This document shows, one piece after another, positions 1 to 8,160 of a stretch of 45,968 bases of DNA; position 1 is the stretch's first letter, and each line of letters starts with the position of its first letter. The stretch is from Magnetovibrio sp. GTDB lineage: Bacteria; Pseudomonadota; Alphaproteobacteria; Rhodospirillales; Magnetovibrionaceae. A model generated the notes under the pieces. That model did not search any database. It was not told where the DNA came from and worked only from the letters and a program-made list of their open reading frames with translations. The position numbers and the translations under genes were made by a program. The DNA lies in contig JANQJR010000027.1 of NCBI GenBank assembly GCA_028281525.1, positions 1 to 45,968 on the forward strand, read 5' to 3'.

Positions 1-123
1 ATGGCGGCGTGTGGGGCGTGCGACGCACACCTGGGATGGCGGTTCGAAGGGGCGCGCAGCCCCAACCGGTTTTACGGTCTGATCCGTTCAGCGCTTGCCG
101 ACAGGCCGGGCGGTACGGACTAA
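1..123 (+). CDS. CULT-domain (cereblon-like) protein, C-terminal fragment
   Basis: This is the 3' end of a gene whose start lies before the window; 40 codons in frame 1 lead to TAA. The visible peptide has a CxxC pair (C4, C7), then HLGWRF (residues 10-15) and FYGLI (24-28). That pattern matches the end of the CULT domain, the zinc-bound aromatic-cage fold shared by cereblon and small bacterial proteins such as the one from Magnetospirillum. CxxC would be the second zinc knuckle, and the Trp of HLGWRF one wall of the cage that binds cyclimide and uracil-like ligands. The natural bacterial ligand is unknown to me. A strong terminator follows at 157-187. The first in-frame ATG of the window may be an internal Met. 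A different frame overlapping this stretch has no recognisable motif. Confidence 0.72.
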   Translation: MAACGACDAHLGWRFEGARSPNRFYGLIRSALADRPGGTD

Positions 124-156
124 GAACGTTTCTTGGAAACCCTGTCAAAAAGGTGT

Positions 157-187
157 CACCTTGTTGCAACAAGGTGAATATTTTTTT
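157..187 (+). terminator. Rho-independent terminator after the CULT gene
   Basis: A perfect 20-base palindrome (157-176, arms CACCTTGTTG and CAACAAGGTG) is followed by AATA and seven T. It ends the CULT transcript before the next gene. Confidence 0.85.
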
Positions 188-322
188 CTCTAAAGTAAGA
201 ACCACAGTTGACTTCCGTAAAACATTTATAAAGGATTTATGACACACACTATGCTGTGTGCGGCGTTTTGCCCTGTTGGCAGGGCTTTGCGCCAGAGATC
301 GCGGATAAGAAGGGGAATAGGG

Positions 323-553
323 ATGCTGAATCCCGCATTGCGCCAAGTTTATTTGGTGAAGCTCTACAACAAGGTGGTGCGCGCTTTGGTGAAAGAGAAC
401 CAGAGCCACTTGTTCTACGCGGACCACTGGGCCGACACCCACACCCAGGACGTGGTCGCCATGTCCGAAGACGAAGCCCGCACGAAAATCGCCAAACGGT
501 TTCCGCCGGAAGACGGCTTCGTTATTGAAACGGTGATGACCGCCGCCCACTGA
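323..553 (+). CDS. Small conserved-looking hypothetical protein, 76 aa
   Basis: I do not recognise this family. The start is ATG 323, preceded by AGGGG at 311-315; an upstream in-frame ATG at 239 would add 28 residues of low-complexity Arg-rich sequence and sits in a CACACA/TGTGTG hairpin (243-260), so it is less likely. The protein is soluble, with an amphipathic N-terminal helix (LVKLYNKVVRALVKE, about residues 11-25), an aromatic patch (HLFYADHWADTH, 29-40) and an acidic C-terminal part with alternating charge typical of a folded domain. It has no signal peptide and no Cys. The gene is a single-gene unit between two terminators. The coding call rests on codon pattern, ribosome binding site and clean terminators. 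Confidence 0.65.
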   Translation: MLNPALRQVYLVKLYNKVVRALVKENQSHLFYADHWADTHTQDVVAMSEDEARTKIAKRFPPEDGFVIETVMTAAH

Positions 554-629
554 GCTTGCCCACGTTCGGCTGAATCCACCGGCGGGTGCCGGTGGTGCGG
601 AGATGTCCGAGCGTATACCAATCCGCACG

Positions 630-656
630 AAAGCCTGGCGAAAGCTGGGCTTTTTT
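630..656 (+). terminator. Terminator after the 76-aa gene
   Basis: AAAGCC and GGCTTT arms enclose a 12-base loop and run into six T (651-656). A GC-rich hairpin without T-run (576-595, CCACCGGC/GCCGGTGG) lies just upstream. The next gene converges from the minus strand and stops at 667. Confidence 0.7.
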
Positions 657-666
657 CATGCCCAGA

Positions 667-1800
667 TCACTCTTCTTCGCCGCCACTTTCGAAGTAACGC
701 CACGCTCTCAAGCCTTTGAGCACCACGCCGTCAAACCCTAAGTCGATGATGCCGTAAAGGTATGAGTTGGCGTCGCCGAACAGCACCCGTTGCCAGCCCG
801 GATCCCAATAGATGGTGCGGAAACGGTCGGGGTCTTCGACGTAGGGCAAGCTGATGAACGCCGGCGCGCCTTGGCGCCAGTTCTCCTGCCAGTAGTAGTG
901 ATAGGTCGCCGCCGACGACAGATCGAGTTCCGCCAGCACCAGGCGGCGCGCGCCCAGCTTCTTATATTTGAGCCGGTGAACGTCCAGTTTGCTCAACGGC
1001 TGGCGGCCGTGAAATACGCTGGTGATGATCACGTCGTGGTTGGTCATGCTGAGCGCTTGAACGTAGTCCGATGCTGTGCCGAACCCCTGGGAATTGGCGA
1101 CGTAAATGAAGTTCCTCGCCTGGCGGATGTCGTCCAGGTTCTGCGGGTTGGCGTTGAAGGCGCGTTTCGGGTTTTCGGGCACATCGCCCAGGATCGGGTC
1201 GCTGCCGACGAAGGGTGCGAACCCCTGGGTGCTGCTTTGTGTGAGCAGGCCTGAAATCTCTTTCGGTTTTTCCGAAAACTCAAGGTTCAGCACCTTAACG
1301 CCCAGGCGCCGGGCGGTTTTGAGGTTTTGTTGCAGCGCATCGCGCCGGGCGGTGAGGGCCGGGTCTTCCTGGGCGCCGTCGGTGCTCACGTAAGGGGCCA
1401 AGCGTTCGAGCAGGCGGAGCTCCAACACCCCGTCGATGGCGCGGACAAAGGCGCGAGCGGGGAACAACTGGGTTTCATCTTCGGGATTGGGTTTGCTCAC
1501 CAACCCCAGGCCGTCTTCGGCAAGGATCACGAAATTGGGATTGAAGGCCCGCGCGAAGGCGCTGGTGTTTTGCACCAGCAGGCGCATATTTTCGCGAAAA
1601 TCGACGACTTCATCCGCCGCGAACGGATCGCCCGCGAAAGGCTGGTCCCCTGGGCCTCCCAACTCTTGCAACTGCGCGCGCACTTGGGGCTCCGCCGGCG
1701 CGGGCGCGAACGCCAAGATGCATGCCGCGGCTACGGCCATCTTGGCCCAGCGCTTTGAGGCCGCGTATTTTTGGGACAGGCGTTTGATGGTGTCGATCAT
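667..1800 (-). CDS. GH114/TM1410-like secreted glycosidase-related protein
   Basis: The predicted 377-aa protein has a hydrophobic export segment (about residues 21-37; a start at Met21 would give a classical signal peptide). The rest resembles the TIM-barrel family annotated as endo alpha-1,4-polygalactosaminidase or 'cysteinyl-tRNA synthetase related'. Visible family patterns are FNPNFVILAEDG (86-97), a beta strand ending in ELD (291-293) followed by YHYYWQENW (300-308), YWDPGWQ (331-337), and GFDGVVLKG (355-363). In typical members the last motif reads GFDGxxLD, with an acid where this protein has Lys362, so the usual catalytic pair may be incomplete. The gene is divergent from the DUF3179 gene, and a 12-bp inverted repeat lies between them. 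Family membership is fairly clear; the substrate is not. Confidence 0.7.
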   Translation of the reverse strand: MIDTIKRLSQKYAASKRWAKMAVAAACILAFAPAPAEPQVRAQLQELGGPGDQPFAGDPFAADEVVDFRENMRLLVQNTSAFARAFNPNFVILAEDGLGLVSKPNPEDETQLFPARAFVRAIDGVLELRLLERLAPYVSTDGAQEDPALTARRDALQQNLKTARRLGVKVLNLEFSEKPKEISGLLTQSSTQGFAPFVGSDPILGDVPENPKRAFNANPQNLDDIRQARNFIYVANSQGFGTASDYVQALSMTNHDVIITSVFHGRQPLSKLDVHRLKYKKLGARRLVLAELDLSSAATYHYYWQENWRQGAPAFISLPYVEDPDRFRTIYWDPGWQRVLFGDANSYLYGIIDLGFDGVVLKGLRAWRYFESGGEEE

Positions 1801-1839
1801 GTAACCTTTTTATCCGATTTTGCGAATGGATACGAAGAA

Positions 1840-1878
1840 GGAAACACCATAACCCTAAAGCGTAAATATGGTGTTTCC
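1840..1878. promoter_or_regulatory. 12-bp perfect inverted repeat between divergent genes
   Basis: GGAAACACCATA (1840-1851) and TATGGTGTTTCC (1867-1878) are exact reverse complements separated by 15 bases. The repeat lies 39 bp from the start of the minus-strand GH114-like gene and 20 bp from the GTG start of the DUF3179 gene. It could be an operator serving both promoters or a leader hairpin for the plus-strand mRNA. No T-run follows, so a terminator is unlikely. Confidence 0.55.
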
Positions 1879-1898
1879 ACGTCTTTTGACAGGAAACG

Positions 1899-2951
<1,053 letters not shown>

Positions 2952-2998
2952 GCACGAACGCCTTTTCATGTGTCTCGACCGGGCCTAAAGTCCGGGCC

Positions 2999-3787
2999 AT
3001 GAGCACGCATGTCATCGTCGTCGGCAATGAGAAGGGCGGAAGCGGTAAGTCCACCACCGTCATGCACTTGGCCGTGAGCTTGCTTCGGCTTTCCAAACGG
3101 GTCACCGTGGTCGATCTGGACGCGCGCCAGGGCACCATCAGCCGCTACTTCGAAAACCGCCGCCATCACCTGGATAGCACCGGCCACGACTTGCCGATGC
3201 CGGAACTTTTGACCCTGCGCCCCGAAGACGGCGGCGGGGACGATGAAGGCATTGAAGACTTGCTGGCGGGCGTGTTCGCCGATGCAGCGCAAGGCGCAGA
3301 CGTGGTGATCGTCGATACGCCCGGTTCCGACACCGCCATGTCGCGTTTGGCGCACTCCTTCGCCGACACTTTGATTACGCCGATGAACGACAGCTTCATC
3401 GACTTGGACGTGTTGGCCAAGGTCGACCCCGCGACCATGACCGTCAAGAATCCCAGCCATTACGCCGAACTGGTGTGGCAGCAAGGCATTCAACGTCTCA
3501 AGCGCGGCGGCAAGGCCGCCGACTGGATCGTCATGCGCAACCGCATGGGGCACACGGATTCCAAAAACAAGCGTGAAATCGAACGGTTGGTGACGGAACT
3601 GGCGGCGCGCATCCGCTTTCGCACCGTGCCGGGTTTTTCGGAGCGCGTGATTTTTCGCGAGTTGTTCCACCAGGGCTTGACCCTGATGGATGTGGCGGAG
3701 GTGGAAGGGGAACAGGCGCTCAGCATGTCGCACGTCGCCGCCCGCCAGGAAGTGCGCGCCCTCGTCGAGGCGCTCGACCTTTCATAA
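2999..3787 (+). CDS. mipZ: MipZ-like ParA-family ATPase (division-site placement)
   Basis: The 262-aa protein begins with a deviant Walker A motif, KGGSGKST (12-19), where the first Lys is the signature Lys of ParA/MinD enzymes. DLDARQGT (about 39-46) and the Walker B-like VVIVDTPGSD follow. The pattern of an ATPase with no N-terminal DNA-binding domain, plus FENR and the YAELVWQQG...RNRM stretch, fits MipZ, which in Caulobacter forms a bipolar gradient on the nucleoid and inhibits FtsZ polymerisation so that the ring forms at mid-cell. Length agrees with the family (about 265-280 aa). No par genes are adjacent. A general ParA-like ATPase is the alternative. Confidence 0.85.
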   Translation: MSTHVIVVGNEKGGSGKSTTVMHLAVSLLRLSKRVTVVDLDARQGTISRYFENRRHHLDSTGHDLPMPELLTLRPEDGGGDDEGIEDLLAGVFADAAQGADVVIVDTPGSDTAMSRLAHSFADTLITPMNDSFIDLDVLAKVDPATMTVKNPSHYAELVWQQGIQRLKRGGKAADWIVMRNRMGHTDSKNKREIERLVTELAARIRFRTVPGFSERVIFRELFHQGLTLMDVAEVEGEQALSMSHVAARQEVRALVEALDLS

Positions 3788-3833
3788 GTGCGAGGCAATC
3801 GACCTTTCCTAACCATCAAAGCAGGACTATCTT

Positions 3834-3850
3834 TAGGGTCCTGACCCTGA
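3834..3850. repeat. Solo end of the TAGGGTC repeat family
   Basis: TAGGGTCCTGACCCTGA has the same arms, GGGTC and GACCC, that bound longer repeats elsewhere in the window (8022, 13642, 23373). Here only the end is recognisable, between mipZ and the exporter gene. Confidence 0.4.
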
Positions 3851-3874
3851 TCCCAAGGATTGAAGGAGTCCGCC

Positions 3875-4489
3875 ATGTCCATTGAGAGCGCTATCGCACT
3901 TGCTATCGCCACATTCATTTTGGCCGCGACCCCGGGACCCGCGGTGTTCGCCATCGTCGCACGCGCCTTGGCGCTGGGCTTCCGGTCCACCATGACATTC
4001 ATTTTCGGTGTGATCGCCGGGGATATGGTCTATCTGGTGATGGCGGCGTATGGACTGAGCGTGCTGGCCACCCAATACGCGGCAGCTTTCGGCGTTCTGA
4101 AAATCTTAGGGGGTGCCTACCTGATCTATCTGGGCATCCAAACCTGGCGTAGCGCCAAATACGTCGAAACCGGGGTGTTGCCGGTGCCGGAAAAGCGTGG
4201 GGGACGGACCTTTTTATCCGGGCTCGCCCTGACCCTGGGCAATCCCAAGGCGGTGGTATTCTACGTGGCGTTCCTGCCGGCGTTCATGGACTTGGAAGCC
4301 TTGAGTTTGACCGGTCTTGCGGTGGCGTCCGTGGTGGTCAGCGTGACGTTGTTCGCTGTGCTTGCGGGCTTTGCCTTGATGGCGGCGCGGGCGCGCGAGA
4401 TGTTCCGCACGCCGCGCGCGGTGCGCAACCTGCACCGGGGTGCGGGCGGCCTGATGGTCGGTGCGGGCGGTGCGGTAGCGGCCAGTTGA
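3875..4489 (+). CDS. LysE/RhtB-family amino-acid exporter
   Basis: A 204-aa integral membrane protein with about six hydrophobic segments. The family signature ATPGPAVFAIVARALALG is near the N-terminus, and GGAYLIYLGIQTWRS and LGNPKAVVFYVAFLPAF follow in the usual order. LysE/RhtB proteins export amino acids such as lysine, homoserine, threonine or leucine by proton exchange across the inner membrane; the substrate cannot be read from the sequence. The start is ATG 3875 with GAAGGAG at 3862-3868. The stop is 6 bases from the VWA gene, so it may head that transcript. Length matches the family. Confidence 0.88.
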   Translation: MSIESAIALAIATFILAATPGPAVFAIVARALALGFRSTMTFIFGVIAGDMVYLVMAAYGLSVLATQYAAAFGVLKILGGAYLIYLGIQTWRSAKYVETGVLPVPEKRGGRTFLSGLALTLGNPKAVVFYVAFLPAFMDLEALSLTGLAVASVVVSVTLFAVLAGFALMAARAREMFRTPRAVRNLHRGAGGLMVGAGGAVAAS

Positions 4490-4495
4490 GGTAGC

Positions 4496-5227
4496 ATGGC
4501 GGACGATAAGGATAAGGACCAACTTCCAGCCCAGGCCTCCGATGTGTCGGAGATCGACGCGTTTCTCGACCACATGAAAAAGACTCCCGCACCGGTGCAA
4601 AAAGGCGGCGCGGGCGGCGGGCGGTTGCTGTTCGCCATGGACGCGACGGCATCGCGTGAGCCCAGCTGGGATATGGCGGCGCACATTCAAGGCGACATGT
4701 TCAACGCCACGCAGGGCATTGGCAATTTGGCGGTGCAGTTGGCGTTCTTTCGCGGTTTCGGCGAATTCAAAGTCTCCGGCTGGCTGAGCGATCCGAAGGA
4801 AATCCACCGTTTGATGAGTTCCGTGTTCTGTATGGCGGGCCAGACCCAGATCGGCAAGGTGCTGAAGCACGCGCGCAATCAGGCGGCCAGCACCGGCATT
4901 CGCGCCCTGGTCTACGTCGGCGACAGTTTCGAGGAAGACGTGGATGCGGTCGGCCATGTGGCGGGGGAGCTTGGCATTCTGGGCGTGCCGGTGTTCGCCT
5001 TTCACGAAGGGCAGGATCCGTTGGCGCGCCGCGCGTTCCAGCATATCGCCAAGCTTAGCGGCGGGGCTTATGTACATTTCGACGCGGCCAGTCCCGACAT
5101 GCTCAAAAAATTGCTCAGCGCCGTCGCGGTGTTCGCGGCGGGCGGGCAGGGTGCATTGAATGACTATGCCGAGGTTCAAGGTGGCGACATACTCAGGATC
5201 ACATCCCAGTTGAAGGGGGATGGGTGA
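4496..5227 (+). CDS. VWA-domain protein paired with a membrane J protein
   Basis: The 243-aa protein has a charged N-terminal segment (1-40, possibly disordered) and a von Willebrand factor A fold. The MIDAS-like metal motif reads DATAS (49-53) in place of DxSxS and is followed by REPSWD. Alternating strands and helices continue with RALVYVGDSFEED and GVPVFAFHEG. No signal peptide is seen, so it should be cytoplasmic. The start has GAGG at 4488-4491. Its TGA overlaps the ATG of the J-domain gene (TGATG at 5225-5229), which implies translational coupling and probably a shared function. VWA domains usually mediate metal-dependent protein contacts. The client of this pair is unknown to me. Confidence 0.75.
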   Translation: MADDKDKDQLPAQASDVSEIDAFLDHMKKTPAPVQKGGAGGGRLLFAMDATASREPSWDMAAHIQGDMFNATQGIGNLAVQLAFFRGFGEFKVSGWLSDPKEIHRLMSSVFCMAGQTQIGKVLKHARNQAASTGIRALVYVGDSFEEDVDAVGHVAGELGILGVPVFAFHEGQDPLARRAFQHIAKLSGGAYVHFDAASPDMLKKLLSAVAVFAAGGQGALNDYAEVQGGDILRITSQLKGDG

Positions 5228-6003
5228 TGGGGATCGCCTACTTCATCGCCGGCATCGCGATTCTCATAGCCCTCATGCTGATCTCGCGCTGGTATGTGTC
5301 GGCCTCGCCTAAAACCTTGAAAAAAGGCCTCATCTGGATCGGTTTCACGCTGGTGGTGATTGTGGTCATGTGGCTTGCCGTGACCGGCAAGCTGTGGGCG
5401 GCGGCGGCGGCGCTGCCCGCGATTTTCGTGTGGTTCATGCGTATTTTTACGGGCCTGCGCTTCGCGCAAATGTTCTCTCGAATGACCGGGCTGGGCGGCG
5501 GCGCGGGGCCGGGATGGCGCGCGCCGGGCGACGACGATCCGGGTCAGACGTCCAGGGTGCAGACTCGTTTTGTCGTTGTGTATTTGAACCACGAAACCGG
5601 TCACGTGTGGGGAGAGGTGTTGGAAGGGACATACCGGGGCCGCCCGCTTGAAAGCCTGGAGATGGAAGAGGTGATGCAGGTCTACCGCGAGGCCCAAAGC
5701 GATCCGGACAGCATGCGCGTGATCGAGGGTTATCTGGACCGGCGCGATCCATCTTGGCGTGCCAACACCCAATCAGGCGGTCACGCAGGGGGGAGGTCGG
5801 AGCCAGGCGGGCAAACGGCGGACCCGGGCTCCATGACCCACGAGGACGCGTATCGGGTCTTAGGTCTCAAGTCCGGCGCTTCTGAGGCAGAGATCAAGGC
5901 TGCACACCGCCGTTTGATGGCTCAGGTCCATCCCGACAAAGGCGGCAGTGATTTTCTCGCCCAGCAGATCAACGCGGCCAAGGACCTGTTGCTCGGCAAG
6001 TGA
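5227..6003 (+). CDS. Membrane-anchored J-domain (Tim14/DjlA-like) protein
   Basis: The 258-aa protein has three hydrophobic segments (about residues 3-20, 35-52, 55-72), a soluble middle part (about 80-190) and a C-terminal J domain (about 205-258) with the intact HPDK motif needed to stimulate the ATPase of DnaK. The end, QQINAAKDLLLGK, matches Tim14/Pam18-type proteins; such membrane J proteins are known in alphaproteobacteria and are thought to be the source of the mitochondrial import motor subunit. The middle region (RVQTRFVVVYLNHETGHVWG) is a separate conserved-looking domain I cannot name. Translation is coupled to the VWA gene. A GTG three bases upstream of ATG 5227 is a possible alternative start. 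Confidence 0.85.
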   Translation: MGIAYFIAGIAILIALMLISRWYVSASPKTLKKGLIWIGFTLVVIVVMWLAVTGKLWAAAAALPAIFVWFMRIFTGLRFAQMFSRMTGLGGGAGPGWRAPGDDDPGQTSRVQTRFVVVYLNHETGHVWGEVLEGTYRGRPLESLEMEEVMQVYREAQSDPDSMRVIEGYLDRRDPSWRANTQSGGHAGGRSEPGGQTADPGSMTHEDAYRVLGLKSGASEAEIKAAHRRLMAQVHPDKGGSDFLAQQINAAKDLLLGK

Positions 6004-6034
6004 CAAGGGCGCGGGCCTGTGGCACAAGGTTTCC

Positions 6035-7093
6035 ATGACGCTTGAAAACTTCCTCATGCACTTAGGGCTAGGCGTGGCTGTGTTCGTGCTGTCCGCGTTT
6101 CTGACTTGGGTTTTGATGAAGCGTGTGCGCATCATCGATGAGCCCAATGAGCGCTCGTCCCATACCAATCCGACGCCGCGTTCCGGCGGCATCGCCATCG
6201 TCGTGACGTTTTTCATCGGGCTGGCGGCGTTGTGGTTGCTGGATGGGTTTCCACCGTTAGACCGGGGCTACTCTTGGTTTTGGGCGTTTTTGGTCGCTGC
6301 GTTCCTGATTGCGGCAGTGTCCATTGCCGACGATCTGCGCGGTTTAGGCTTCAAGGCCAAACTGATTTTGCAGGCCGGCTGCACCGTTTTTGTGATGGCT
6401 CTGGGCGTGGTCATCGATCAGGTGAGCCTGCCGTTTTTCGGCACGTGGCAACTGGGCTGGCTGGCCTATCCGCTGACGTTCGCGTGGGTCGTGGGGCTGA
6501 CCAATGCATTCAACTTCATGGACGGCATCGATGGCATTGCAGGCGGCACGGCGGCGGTGGCGGCAGGTTTTTTTGCGGTGATGGTGTTTCAGTTGGGAGG
6601 TGGGTTTCTCTATCTGGTCGGCTGGGTCATCTTGTGGGCGTCGCTGGGTTTTTTGCTGTGGAACTGGCAGCCGGCGAAGATTTTCATGGGCGACAGCGGT
6701 AGTCAATTCTTAGGCTTCGTGCTGGCCGTGTTGGCCGTGGCGGCGGGGCGCTTCGACAACAGCCACCTGTCTTACTACGTCATGCCCTTGCTGTTCTTCC
6801 ATTTTATCTGGGACACGGTTTACACCTTTTTCCGCCGTTGGCGGGCGGGGGAGAACGTCACCCAGGCGCATCGCACGCATATCTACCAGTTGCTCAATCG
6901 ATTGGGGCTCAGCCATTCCCAGGTGACGGCGTGGTATCTGGGCGCCGGGGTTTTGCAAGGCTTGGCGGCGTTGGCGCTGGTGCATGCGCAGGCTGAGTTG
7001 AGGGTTTTGGCGTTTGCACCGTTCGTGTTGCTTTATGTGCTGGTGACCAGAGCCGTGGTGCGTCGGGCACGCGCCCAGGGGCTTATTGCCTAA
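6035..7093 (+). CDS. MraY/WecA-family glycosyltransferase (sugar-1-P transferase)
   Basis: A 352-aa polytopic inner-membrane enzyme of the polyprenyl-phosphate sugar-1-phosphate transferase family (WecA, TagO, WbpL). Motifs are DEPNERSSHTNPTPRSGG (35-52), the catalytic DD pair (99-100), NAFNFMDGIDG (157-167), FMGDSGS (217-223) and a cytoplasmic HRTHIYQ loop. It should transfer a sugar phosphate, probably HexNAc-1-P, from a UDP-sugar to undecaprenyl phosphate and so start O-antigen, exopolysaccharide or a related glycan. MraY itself is unlikely, because no murein genes are near and the loop resembles WecA. The start is ATG 6035; an open frame reaches back to 5948 inside the J-domain gene but gives no membrane topology. 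It heads the nucleotide-sugar block. Confidence 0.87.
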   Translation: MTLENFLMHLGLGVAVFVLSAFLTWVLMKRVRIIDEPNERSSHTNPTPRSGGIAIVVTFFIGLAALWLLDGFPPLDRGYSWFWAFLVAAFLIAAVSIADDLRGLGFKAKLILQAGCTVFVMALGVVIDQVSLPFFGTWQLGWLAYPLTFAWVVGLTNAFNFMDGIDGIAGGTAAVAAGFFAVMVFQLGGGFLYLVGWVILWASLGFLLWNWQPAKIFMGDSGSQFLGFVLAVLAVAAGRFDNSHLSYYVMPLLFFHFIWDTVYTFFRRWRAGENVTQAHRTHIYQLLNRLGLSHSQVTAWYLGAGVLQGLAALALVHAQAELRVLAFAPFVLLYVLVTRAVVRRARAQGLIA

Positions 7094-7150
7094 AAGCTGG
7101 CGCTGTGGCACAAGTGCACTGCAACAAAAGATTTGGGGCCGGACCCTAGA

Positions 7151-8023
7151 ATGTCGACTTCCATCACCAAAGTGGTTTTTCCCATTGCCGGTCTGGGCAC
7201 GCGGTTTTTGCCTGCGACCAAAGCGATCCCAAAGGAAATGCTGCCCGTCGCCGACCGCCCGTTGATCCAATACGCGGTCCAAGAAGCCCTGGAGGCGGGA
7301 ATCGAAGAGTTCATCTTCGTCACCAATCCCACCAACCACCCGATTCTCGAATCGCACTTCAGCGCCAACGCGGATTTGGAGGCGACGTTGGCCGAGCGCG
7401 GCAAGACCGCGGAGTTGAAGATTGTCGCCGAGGCGACCTTGGGCGACGACCAGATCAAATTCTGCTACCAAGATGAGCCCCTAGGTTTGGGGCATGCGGT
7501 GTGGTGCGCGAAGGAATACGTCGCCGATGGACCCTTCGCGGTGATTTTGCCCGACGATTTGATCCAGGCGAAACCGGGCTGTTTGAAGCAGATGATGGAT
7601 GTGCACGCCCAGCGCGGCGGCAATGTGGTGGCGGTGGAAAACGTCGCGCCTAATCTAACCAACCGATACGGTATTTTGGACGTGACCAAGGAAGACGGCC
7701 CCTTGGTCGAAGCCAAGGGGCTGGTGGAAAAGCCCCAGCCGGAAGACGCGCCTTCGACGCTCTCGATCATCGGGCGTTACATTCTGGATGGTCAGGTGTT
7801 CGCGCATTTGGACAAGGGTTTGACCGGCGCCGGCGGCGAAATCCAGTTGACCGACGCCATCTCGGCAACCATTGGCGAAGTTCCGTTTCATGGGCTTCGT
7901 TTTGAAGGGACGCGTTATGACTGCGGCTCCATGTACGGGTTTGTCGAAGCCAACGTGGCGTTCGGCTTGGAACGCTCCAGCCAATCCCAGGAAATGCGCG
8001 AATACCTCAAGCGCCATTTGTAG
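7151..8023 (+). CDS. galU: UTP-glucose-1-phosphate uridylyltransferase
   Basis: A 290-aa cytoplasmic enzyme forming UDP-glucose from UTP and glucose-1-P. The N-terminal nucleotide-binding motif PIAGLGTRFLPATKAIPKEM (11-30) is intact, and EKP, GAGGEIQLTDA and the family spacing follow, as in bacterial GalU. Length is normal. The start is ATG 7151; an ATG 18 bases upstream is in frame but unconvincing. No good ribosome binding site is visible, because the region just before the start (GGACCCTAGA, 7141-7150) is a TAGGGTC-type repeat end on the minus strand. The next gene uses its product. The stop TAG is also the first triplet of a repeat copy. Confidence 0.94.
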   Translation: MSTSITKVVFPIAGLGTRFLPATKAIPKEMLPVADRPLIQYAVQEALEAGIEEFIFVTNPTNHPILESHFSANADLEATLAERGKTAELKIVAEATLGDDQIKFCYQDEPLGLGHAVWCAKEYVADGPFAVILPDDLIQAKPGCLKQMMDVHAQRGGNVVAVENVAPNLTNRYGILDVTKEDGPLVEAKGLVEKPQPEDAPSTLSIIGRYILDGQVFAHLDKGLTGAGGEIQLTDAISATIGEVPFHGLRFEGTRYDCGSMYGFVEANVAFGLERSSQSQEMREYLKRHL

Positions 8024-8090
8024 GGTCCTGACCTTAGACGGTTTGTCGCACTTTTCTGCGCTTTTCCTTGCCACTTCGTGCTGCATCGCA
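8022..8090. repeat. Interspersed repeat copy D, downstream of galU
   Basis: It starts with AGGGTCCTGACC, overlapping the galU stop codon. It shares the inner block TCGCACTT...GCGC..TTTTCCTTG with copy C at 13795-13912. The outer part is degenerate. A 12-bp palindrome, ACCCGCGCGGGT, lies just beyond it at 8106-8117. Confidence 0.45.
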
Positions 8091-8160
8091 TAAAAACCCC
8101 AAAACCCGCGCGGGTCGGTGATTCTACCCGTCCGCGCCTGATGCAAATTGGGGATTTTCC

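Noticed and set aside
9-242. A 77-codon plus-strand frame at the window start
   Set aside because: It overlaps the CULT fragment in another frame and reads through the terminator stem, which is unlikely for a gene.
4214-5179. Minus-strand open frame over the exporter and VWA genes
   Set aside because: No domain and an Arg/His-rich composition typical of antisense shadows.
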